64,000 bases of DNA. Origin: Catonia carolina. Taxonomy: Eukaryota; Arthropoda; Insecta; Hemiptera; Achilidae. Below the pieces are notes generated by a model. It saw only the letters and a list, made by a program, of their open reading frames with translations, was not told where the DNA came from and did no database searches. The DNA lies in NCBI GenBank assembly GCA_035578175.1, contig JAQMRL010000001.1, positions 237,103,038 through 237,167,037 on the forward strand, written 5' to 3'. This document shows, one piece after another, positions 10,890 to 22,800 of the stretch. Within the stretch, counting starts at the first letter, position 1; every line of letters begins with the position of its first letter. Made by a program: the position numbers and the translations under genes.

Positions 10890-13800
10890 GTAAAGTATTT
10901 TTTATTTTATTTTTTGTTAAATTGTTTTAGACTAGATTAATTGGTATCTCTTTTGATCATGATTATTTTGTATACAGTGGGAATCAACCTGACTGAGTTC
11001 AACTCCCATTTTTAACATCTTTCGTTTCATCTATCTTTATGGACCCACTGGGTTGATCTAGAGGTAAAGTCGTCGCCGCAAGTCAGCTCTTTGACCGCTG
11101 ATTTTCTGAGATGAAGGTTCCTGGTTCAAATCGTAGTAAAGTTTTTTTTATATGGATTTGAACCCTAGACAATGGTTTCCGGTGTACTTTGATGGTTGGG
11201 GTTCTTTTAAACATACTCTCTCAGGAATAGTCGGCTTGGGTCTGTACAAGACTACACCTCATTTACACGTCATCCACATCATCCTCTTCTCATTGGGTCA
11301 TTTATGGCGTTGCTTATTGTTCTGAACTGAACATATTGAAACATACACAAATTAGGGATTAAAATATCTATCTTTATCATCTGTCTCAATCAGAAGTATT
11401 GTGTAAAACGGTCAGAAAGACAAAAAATTAAAGTTATTGTACTAGTATTAAATTTACCCTCTAGTTTTTATTTTCTATTAGTTATTGCATAAAAAAATAT
11501 TGCAGTTGCTATTGAATAGGTTTTAGCAAGTTTAAAGCAATTTTAACCAATAAATAATGTTTAACAATCTAGGTTTCTATGTTCTGTGTTAATTTTGTGT
11601 CATCAGTGCCTACAGGTGGAATTAGTAACTTGATATCTCATTGTTTAAAATTTTTGTACTACAATATTTTTGGGATGTCCAGTGAAGAACCATAGATATT
11701 TACTGGATGGTTACATCTTTGAAAATTTAAAAAAAAATTATGCTGCACGATTATTTGGCATAGGTTCTCAAACTTTTTGTTATAGAGCAAAAGATTTTCT
11801 CTTGTTTTTGGTTCCTCAGTGGGAAATAGACATACTGAAATTTTTGAATCTATTATTACTTGAAAAATTTACAGTTTTGAGATTTCTTGACCTGAAAAAG
11901 TCAGTCCTAAAACATTACCTTCACTGTTTATGAAAAACCTTAAAATTTTGTTTCTTCATGAGTTAAAATACTGTACATCAATTTTAATAAATATTTTAAA
12001 TTATTTTATTAACCTTTTACTGGCCTTGATATTTATTTCTTTATGATTTAGTCTAAATGACTGAATGGAAACACCGTTCTAAATTTTAATTTTAAAAAAT
12101 TTGCTCTGAAGAAGGTGGTACCACTGAAATGCGCTAAGTTTTTTTTAAAACTTCAATAAGCTACCAAAGGTAAGGTGATAAATTTCATTTATACTGTAAT
12201 TGATATTATTGGTTGGCAGAATGCATTTCAAAAATTTATTTATAAATGAGGAATTTATATAATAGTTTTACTTTATTAACATTGTTTGGGTTGTTAGCTT
12301 TTTTGAACCTGTAAAGCCTTTGTTTTTATCCGACGGCGAGAAAAACTCATGTTCACTCCCTCATGTTGGGGGAAGTAGTGTTCGACTCAATTGAGGCGTG
12401 CTCTTCCAGCCCCAAGGAGGCCGCAACCGCCTACAAACCAAAAACCCACCGTCTGGCCACTTGATCCGACATCAGCAAACAACCCTCCACCTCCCTCGGA
12501 ACTGTAAAGCCTTTGCTAAGTAAGAAAAGCCTTATTTCAGGATTACTATGGTTAAAAACTCTAATCTTGTATTTTAACTGTATTCTTTAGAATCAAGAAT
12601 TTCAAAAAGAAGCAGAAGATCTATTGCAAGATGGTTGTGTAGAAAAACTGGAAAAAATATTTTTGAAGCGTATAAATTTTGGAACAGCTGGTTTAAGAGG
12701 ACGAATGGGATGTGGTTATTCTCAGATGAATGATCTCGTAATCGTTCAAACTTCTCAAGGGTTATTGGAATGGTTGAAGAGTAAGACTTCATGTCGAAAA
12801 CCGATAATAATTATTGGTTATGACGGAAGACATCATAGTAAAAGGTAAGCATATGATAATTATCTTGTTGAATGAAAGGCAGTTTGTACTTCTTTTTTTT
12901 AAATTCATTTATTTAACGTTGCTGCCCATAACAGACAGGTGGAGTGTCAAATTATTTACACTCAATCTGTTTGTTGCAGGGCTAAAATAAATAGTTCTGT
13001 TTCTTATCACATGGTCAGCCAATTAAATGACTGAATCGTTTAAGAACAGAAGAGGTAGAGGTGTAAAAGACACTAGTCAGAGTTATCTTCTCTGAAAGTA
13101 ATGAATTTCACTATACAGCCAGACCCTGTGGTGAATGAAGTGAAGGTGTCATTTGCAGAGTGGAAAATATGTGCTTTTCAGAGGGCCCGGCATGCTGTTA
13201 AGCGTACTTTTCCACTCAGTGAGGAAGGCAATGGTAAACCACCTCACTCCTCGTTTTACTTAGTAAAACCTCTACAGGTTCAAACCAGCCTTTCGGCTGT
13301 TGACCTAAACAACAACAACTACAACAGTCATTAGCGACGACGTTGTGGTGTAACTATTGTACATTGGAGGATGAAATGATTTTTTGTAACGTATGAAAAT
13401 ATGCCGTACCTGAGTGGGATTTGAACCCAGGACTGCTTGATGAGAGGTGAGCACATTATGAACTGCGCCAATTTGTAATGGACACTCGTAATTTGTTATT
13501 GTTAATCTATTTTCACTTTCCTTGCCTTGTACAAATATATAGGGAAGGAAAGTAATGTTTTCATAGCGAGTTTTCACCAGTAATACCTTTCAGGCCCCAT
13601 TAGCCCAAAAAAAATGTTTTCACCAATTGGTCCGTGTATGAACAAACCATCTCAAGAACGGATTATCTTATGAAGTTGAAACTTGGAAATTAAGTTAGGT
13701 ATTACTAACACTAATATTGTAATCAAAATTGGTCAATTGGAAGTAGTAGTTTATTTGTGCCATTTTTCAAGTATTGTGATTTTCTCAAAAACAGCTCTTT

Positions 13801-16800
13801 TGGGTTTTTTTGAAACCACCACATTTACTATGTTTTATACTCTACAACTAGGGTAAGCGCCATGTCTGCTGAAATTTTTGTGGGGGCTGTGCTCTCATAA
13901 TAATTTTCTTTTTTTAAGATTGCTGCTTTAATTTGAATTTAAGAGCAAAAGTGTATATAATTAAAGTTGTAAGAAATTAAAAAACCTACAATTTATTTCA
14001 ATAATTTTGTGTGACGTGTAGTTTACCATCAATTCGTGATTTTCTGTATTTTGCTTTTCAAAATTTGTAAAAAAATGGATTTTTTTAAAAGATTATGGCC
14101 TTGGTATGCATTTTACATAAAAGGTGTAATAATCAAAGTTCTGGGAAATAAAAAATATCTATAACTGTTATTTCTAGCATTTTTTTCTATAGAGCTTAGT
14201 TTAGGTAGTGTTAATTAGTAATTCTGTATTTTAAAGTTCTACAGAGATTGATTTTCATTTAGTGTCATTTACTCATGAATAGAATTAGGTTATGTTTTTC
14301 ATTTTGCATGGAACTAAGTTAGTCATTTTACTAATGATTAAACTTATGTTATAATTTTCATATTTTTACATTTGCAAGAGAAAGTCGTGTGAGTGTTTCA
14401 CACCGGATTTTAGTGATTATGATTCATATAAATGGCTTCATCTTCTAATAACAATTTGAATACTGGAGGTATTAAAATAATGTATTATTTAAAACCGCTT
14501 TACTACTAAATGTAAGTAATGTAATAGTACATAGATAGTCTAATAGTACATTGATTTTTTTTTTCTAGATTTGCTGAATTAGCTGCTACTGTTTTTCTTC
14601 ATGGTGATACTGATGTATACTTATTCTCAAAGCTTGTTCCAACACCCTTTGTGTCATTTGCTACAGAATTGATGGGTGATATTGGGGTTATGGTAACTGC
14701 TTCACACAATCCAAAAGATGATAACGGCTATAAAGTTTATTGGAAAAAAGGTGTGCAGGTAATACAGTATAATGATTAATTTATCATATTTGTAAGGTAT
14801 TTCATTAAAAAAAAACCAGAAAACTCATAATTGTGTGATAGGTTTCAGTTTATCTGACCTGACTCAAATTTCAGTAGATACAATTAATATGGATAAACAA
14901 ATAAATTACTGTATTTTCTTGAATGTATTGCAGACCTTTTTTGAGCATTTTATTTTGTTATTTTTACACTACGGTTTTTAAACAAGCGAATTTTAAAGGT
15001 TAGGGTATACATTAGAATCAAGTAATCTACAGCTACTCCCCACTTGTCAGTACTCCTTGGTATTCATCTTGGGTTTTGGCGCGTTCTTCAAATTCATTAC
15101 CCTTAGACTAACACCTATTTTATATCGTACAATTGATAATGGTAGCATTAGTTATTAGTTGTTTTTTTGTTTGTAATAAGAACAGTAACTGACGAAAAGT
15201 TGTACAAAAGTTTTTTTTTGTTCAAAAGAAGCGTTTACTACTTATGTTTAAAGTGTAAAAACAGCAAAGCTGCAATTAAGTTTGATATAGCTAAGAGCAA
15301 CTACTGGGTGTCTATACTTGCTTGTAAATCATTTAAGAAAAATTTATGGGAACTCAACAGGTAAATATGGGGAAGTTGGTTAACTGTAAAGTTTTTAAGG
15401 GAATGAGGAAAATGGTTTATCTGTTATTAGGTATGCGATGAAAAATTAAGCTAGTTATGTTTCTAGAACTCAGGAAAAGTTGTTAAAAATCACAGTTTGA
15501 TAAAGTGCTTTATGAGATGAGCAGGACTGTTTTTACACTATCAAATCATAAACATTCCTTCCATATGCCAAAACCCTTATAATTGAGAGAAACATGACAA
15601 ATATTGATTTTGTGGTTTAGGAATGTACATACTGTGAGAAATGAAGTATAAGAAGAAGAAAGGTAAATATAAAAAGTTTTTTTATATATTGTCGTCGACG
15701 GCACGTGGCCAAACCTCTCCTTGCATGGTGGTTGGCCCTGAAAAGGGCCGTTTCTTCTTTTAACGGTGTTGCTGTTGGTGGTGAGCGAATGCGTCAAGCT
15801 GGTGTGTGCGGCGTGGTGTTCGAAGGATGACGGCTCAGCTACTGGGTTCAGGCTTAGCATTCCCACAGCGGCAGTGGGTCCCCACTGCAGCATGGCAGTG
15901 GTGGCCCCCAGAGCCCCACAGTGTCAGGTCGGTGTAGGCCATCCACCGATTGCGCGGCTGAGGTGGTTCCCTCTGGGCCTGCGCCGGACTAACTCTTCAC
16001 TGCTTTTTTCGGCTGACCGGTGCGGGAATGTGACGTGTGCCACCGGTAGCGTCGACCAGGGATGGCTGTGTCCGGTCTTGTCTCTGCTGGGCTATTCTGC
16101 TCGACTGGGCTGGGCTTCCTCTTCTTTTGTTGTTCCTTCCTGGTCGGGAGCTGGTGAGTGAGTGAGTGACGCTCGCGGTTCAAAACACCTGCTTATTTAC
16201 CCCGCTGGCGAGTCCACTTCAAGTCAGCGGGGGGAGACCACTGCTTGCTGCACATTGGAAGCGCTCTCTACGGCAGGCTCCCGAACTGTCTGTAGGCGAT
16301 GATATTAGTGGGGCATTTGGTGACAATATACATAAAAAACAATTCATTAATATGGATTCTGCTGCTATGATGCTAACTAGTAACTTAAATAATTATACTG
16401 TGTTTACTACATGTTAGGGTTTCCTCTATGGTACAATAGATGGTAATTATAAACAAATAAAAAATAACTGGAGGAACGAAAGCTTACAAGAGGACTTGTA
16501 AGCTTTAGAAGGATTGGGATGAGTGGTGACAAAGCAATCGTAGGAATGGTAAACGTGATACATTTACCCTTGTTGAGGCAAAACTTAAGGCTCCCTTCCC
16601 AGCCCAAATTGTATTTTAACATAATGATTGAATTACAGGTATTTAGTAAGGAGCAAAGGAGAAAGAAAATTAATTTTTAATTAATTTTGGTTTCTCTAAA
16701 CCTTAAATGTTTGGAAGCCCTGATAAGGACCGTTTAAGTTAATGCATCTAGGTGGGATGAGTCAGTTAGTGGGCGGCTGTGGCAGTCGTAGTGTGGCTTT

Positions 16801-19800
16801 TCGTTCCGTGGAGACGTCATCTTCTTTCTTGCAAGGTCATCGATGAGTCGTCGTCAGAGTCTGGTAGCCGTGTGTCGATGGTCAGAGCTTTCTAGTGTAA
16901 TGACAAACGAGCTCAGTGGAGCCTCCTTATATACAGGAGTAGAGGCAGTTACTAGCACTCTGCATTATCAGCAAAAGTCTTACTGCCCTGTTGGAGTCAT
17001 TGTTGCCATCTCTGTCAGCGTGTTGGAAGCTTTTTCGCCGGGAGCTCAGTACCTAATCAAAAGGGCAACAGTGACACTATTTTTCGCCATTTAACACTTT
17101 TGTTATCTTTGTTGTATTTTCTACTTAGAGAGGGGAAGCCTCAAACTACTCCTAGATGTGGTGCCTAGGTCTGCTTGTCTTTTCTTATGTTGTTTTATTT
17201 ACATCTGTTATCAATTTTTGTTTATTGCAGATAAATACGCCATATGATAGTGAAATACAGAAATGTATAAAAGATAATCTTGAGCCTAAATCAACATCTT
17301 GGAATACTACTGTATTAGATTATGATACTATTCAAAATCTGTTTGATCCGTTTCCTAAAGTAATGAACGAATATTATTCTAGAATATGGGATGGACCTTT
17401 CAATCCATCTGCTGATGTTACATTCACGTATACAGCTATGCATGGTGTTGGATATCCATTTATAATGGAGGCTTTTAGCAGATCTGGACTTAAGGTAATA
17501 ATTTTAATATGTCAGAAAACTGTAACTGTAAATGTCAATTTCTTAGTTAAAGAAATAGTCATATTCTAATGTCTCAATTACTGTGTGTGCTCAATTAAAT
17601 ACTGTATTTTGCCACATAATTGTCGCACAAATTTTACCTGAAAATTTCTGTACAAAATATGTTTGTGGCTATTGCGTAAAATAGCCACAAAATGAGCTGT
17701 GCAGCTATGAACTTTTAAAACTCTCGAAAGTAAAAATTTTTATTCCAATTGTATTGGAAATAACAGGTGACACAGAAAAACAGGAACTTTTGAGGTGGGT
17801 AGTAGCAGCCATGTACAGTTGAGAGTACTACGGAAGAGGGACTGTCATGGTCACTTCAGATCGGTATGTTGAGATGTTGCGAACTTTTGTTGCACCTGCG
17901 CTGAACAATTTCCCACAACTTCATGAAATGTAGTTTAAGCAAGGTGGTGCAACATAGCACACTGCAAGGCAATTAATTGCAGCTGTGTGAGAATCACCGA
18001 ATGTATCAGTTTGTGATTTTTTTCTTGTGGGCCTACCTCAAAAGTCGGGTCTACACGATTCAACCGAGGACACTGGAAGAATTTAAGATGAAATTCGTGG
18101 TATCCGAGCTGATATGTTGCAGCGATCAATGAGGAACTTGAACAGCAGATCAGAAGAATGTATATGTAGACAAGGACATAATTTTCAGAAATTGATAATT
18201 AGGATTGTTGTTTCTTAAAAGGGAAGTTTTAGTGGTTCAATTGCTGTCTATCATTTTTTTGTTGAATGTATTCTATTTTTATTTGTTTGCTAAAATTTCC
18301 TGTTTTTCTGTGTCACCTAGTTTAATGATCGCGTTGACATTTTGATGATTGGATAAAGCTATTCATGAATGTTATATACATTTAAATCATCTGTTTGAAT
18401 TTTTGTCATGAAAAAGACTTATTTTATGTAAAATTTAAGCTATTTTCTTCTTTTTTTGGGCTGTAAAATTAACGTTTCAGAAGATATTAATGGTTGGGAA
18501 ATTCACATACTTTAAGTTGCTACAGTAAGAAATTTCATAGAAATTAGTATTGCAGTTGCTCGAATCAAAACAGAAGGCATAAATGATACAGAGTAGGCCT
18601 TCTGGCCTGTTCCAACTTCAAACTTAGTATTCTGCTGTAATCAGATCAGTCAATAGCCTTTCGGTTGGTGACCTAAACAACAAGAAGGAAGTGTAATAAT
18701 TATATTGATTACCGTTTTTCATTTCAGCCAGTTATACCTGTAGAGGAACAAATTGATCCTGATCCTGATTTTCCTACAGTGAAATTTCCAAATCCTGAGG
18801 AAGGTAAAAGTGCATTAGAGTTAGCCATGAAAACTGCTGATGCAAATGGGAGCAAAGTAATATTGGCCAATGATCCGGATGCAGATAGATTAGCTGTTGC
18901 TGAAAAAACAAGGTATAGTGTAATAATAAATTCAATTTACTTTAAAAATGACATATTTCGGAATCGTGCCTCTTTGTTTTTCAGTAGGACATATCTATAG
19001 AAAATGGTATTTAGATATGAATTCGTGTATGTATCTAACTTGATGTGAACTTAGAAACTTAGAAATAGCATTGCTATTTCTGCACCACCTCAGCTTCATT
19101 TGTTCATGGTGGATTATCTATACAGAGTGTGTGCAGTTTATTGTGTCATTTTTGTGAAGTAACATATTATACAAAGTATAGTGGTCACTTTTCCGTGGCG
19201 TAGAGTGGGAAAAAAATTAAAATTTTTTGATTACTCCGAAAAAGGTGGTATCACCGAAACGATCGTAAGTTTTTTAAACAAAAATTAAATAGCCACCAAA
19301 AAAGCGGTAAGAAATTATCATTACGTTATAATTTATATTAAATGGTTGGCAGGATGCATTACAAGAATTTGTTCATTAAGAAAGACATTTTATTTCCTCG
19401 TTTTATATTTTAAGATAAGGCTGTAATGTAACATTTATGTTGCCTCTTTGATAAATAAAGAACTGTGAACCCTATAAGTTTCTGTTTCAAAAATTGGTGG
19501 TTATTCTGTTAGTGGCCTAAGAAAAAATTACGCACTTGAATTTCAACTATTTGCTCCTACAGGGTAGAAAGGGTGTAACAGCCCTAAAACAATAGTTATC
19601 TCTATTCTTTCCCTAAGAACTAAGATTTTCAAAGTAGGGATACCCAGGCACGTAGCTTGGGGGTCTTGAAAGCTTCGACCCCTCAAACAGAAAATAAAAT
19701 CTCATACCAGACTAATATGCTATAGGTCTCTGGTTCAATTACCCAGACTCAGCCCCTTCCCATATCAAAATCCTGGCTGTGTGCCTCGGCATACCTCGAA

Positions 19801-22800
19801 AAATATTTATAAAAAAACATTTCATTAAGCATTTGAACTTCAATCACATTTTCCTAAGGTTTCAGAAGGGGCTAAATTACCCTTAATCAACAACAGTTTA
19901 TATATTATATAATTGAAATGTTTAGTTCAAACCATCAGTAATACAGTAAAACAGTAAACACCATATTATTTTTGGGTCAGTCTCAAATTTTTAACTTACC
20001 TAACCTACTTTTTTCTTATGTCACAAAAAGCGGTGAACTGATTATTGTTCTGTACTAGATTTATCTAATGATTACATTTTAGGGTTTTAATAGGTTTAAA
20101 AGCATAGCCTTATTATATATTATCTTGATTACATTTTTGTCAGTTGATTATATGTTAGCAGTTTTTTCTCTGTAATAGGTCTGGTGAATGGAAAGTTTTC
20201 ACTGGTAATGAATTGGGTGCAATTCTTGGATGGTGGTGTTTAGAGTCATACAAAAGTAAACATAAAGTAGTAGATAATAAAAAATTATGTTTTATCAGTA
20301 GTGCTGTATCGTCCAAAATTTTGAAAACTATTGCGAAGGCTGAAGGATTGTATTTTGAAGTAAGTACATATAATAGTGTATTTATTTTTTTGAGATAATA
20401 GTCTATTAAGCATAAATTAACCTGTTTAAATTGGCTTGTTTTACAAGCAATAATGAAAGTTCAAATATCATAACGCACTTTCGAATCTCGAATAAATTCC
20501 TTTATCTAATTTCATTAATGATGAAAAATTATGAAAAAATTCCAGATGCTGTATATAATACATACGCTTCTTTTACATATAAAAACATGAAAATTGCTTG
20601 GCATTTGAGCTACCGAAATATTGTCGCATGGAACATTAGTGCGTTCACTTAATATTTTCTGCTGTAACAGGCTGAAAATTCAGTTCAACAAAAATTTGTA
20701 CACAACATGTTTTGTAGAAAATAATTTCATGAATAAAACCTTATTTTTTATGACAAAATCGGGTAAAGATTAGGCAAGTTAAAGCAGTTTGAAAATTGTG
20801 TAACACTATTTGAAGAGTATGCAATCCAATCTCAGTCGACGTAAAAATGCCTATCTATCCCTTCCAATACCATTTGACACTTGTGCATTGCACACAAATA
20901 TATTAAAAATACACACATTCATAAAATAACAGTAGTAAAATGTGTTAGTAGAATGTTTGAAGGCCCAAGGTTAAAATAGATGAAGAAAGAAATATCTTCT
21001 ATCTCAAAAACTGGTCCATTGGGCTGACAATTGAATGTAAAGATACAACTTTCCTTTATTTCATAGAAGAGAGAAAAAGAAATAGTACTGCAGTTTTACC
21101 CACTCAAAATATGAAATATTTAAAAAGTTATGCGTTCTGGAACGTAGGTGAAGCCACCAAAGCGGTTTGCCAATTTTCTCTTTTCATAGTTCTGTTATAT
21201 GTATACTAAATGCATTGTATTATACATCAAATGAAAGAGCATTTCAAGGCGAGTAATTTGATATATAAAGCGGGCATTATAACTTTATATATACACAAGT
21301 TATACTGCGGTAAAGACTGTAACTATGGGACCGACTACACTCGGCTCCCGATTTCATATGGTTAATCCGCTTAAGTACCATAAATAAGTTACAAATCTTG
21401 TACAAGAAAAACTTGAAATTTATAAAATTGATTATGTTTAGGTCAGTTTTCAGTACTTAACTTATCAGTTAATAATGTGGTGTAAAAAACTTTACAATTT
21501 TTATTGCAATCCTGTTAGTTCTGATCACGTTTATAAAAGTGTACTGTTTTGTTTTTTTATTACATTAGACTGTTTTGCGCATTAACGCTAATCCAAACAA
21601 TGATTCTGCGATCTTTCAGAATCATTTTCCTCACTTCTACGACGCTGTCGTCGGTTATTGATGTGCTAGGGCGTCCAGGGCGGTCATCATCTTCAAAGTT
21701 TTCACGGCCATTTTTTTTTGAATTGTTTGTACCACTCGTAAACCTTGTTTTACTCATAATAGATTCACAAAAGCCATTGTCAACATTTTGAATATGGCAC
21801 TGCACTTGATTTAATTTTCCACACAAAATTTAATGCAAACTCTTCGTTCAATTTGATCAAAAGAACCAAATCGCTGAGCGAATGCAAACACGTGTACTCT
21901 TTTCAACTACTAACAATAAACTGTAGATTCAAAATGGCTGTGATTGCGAACATATGTTAGAAACAGGTGTAGCAACAAGGTAAAAAAAATTGGAAATCAG
22001 ATTTACAAAGCTTGCAAAATTTCCATTATTTTTTATCAAACTTCATACATCAATATTAAGTTGATGATTTTTTTGAATTGGCATTGAATATTTGCTGAAT
22101 ACTAGTAGTTATTGGTGCCAACATAGATGTATTGTTACTTTTAAGTGTACTTTGTCTGATAAAGTTGAGATAATTATATAAATATTAAATTTTCTTGTCT
22201 TTTCTGTTTCTAGGATGCATTGACAGGCTTTAAATGGATAGCACAGAGAGCGGTAGATTTAGCTTCTGATAATTACATAGTGTTATTTGCATTTGAAGAA
22301 GCTATTGGATTTATGTGCGGTACTCAAGTCAAAGATAAAGATGGAATTTCCGCAGCTTTGTGTGCTGCCAAATTAGCAACAACTTTGTATAGTAACGGGA
22401 AAACATTGTGTGATAAATTGAATGATATCTATGAAAAGTAAGTATTAAGCCTTACTGATGTCTATTGGAAAAATAAATACGAGGTGTGGCTATTAAATAT
22501 CGAGACTGACGTAAAAAAATTTATTTTTTTACATAATTTTTTACATCAGTCTCATTATTTAATAACCACACATCGTATATTTAAAACTGATTTTACAGAA
22601 TGTAAAGCCGCTATATGTGGTATAAAAAAATTGTTTATGGATAAAACAGTGGTTAGCATACTACACTGAAATCAAAAAGTCCTGGGTTCAATTTCCGAGT
22701 TTATGGAAATTTCAGTATGTCTTATCTTGCTATTCTGTAATTCATAGAAGACAATAATTACCAAGCCATTGATACAATTTTAAATAAACTTAAATGCTTT

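Noticed and set aside
13101..13334. Conserved 77-codon protein gene (also at 31626 and 59045)
   Set aside because: It lies inside the SINE-D repeat and copies differ mainly at amino-acid-changing positions; antisense copies at 22875 and 44537 have lost it.
15766..16161. 131-codon ORF as a novel gene
   Set aside because: Long frames occur on both strands of a GC-rich block; low-complexity composition and no splice or start support.
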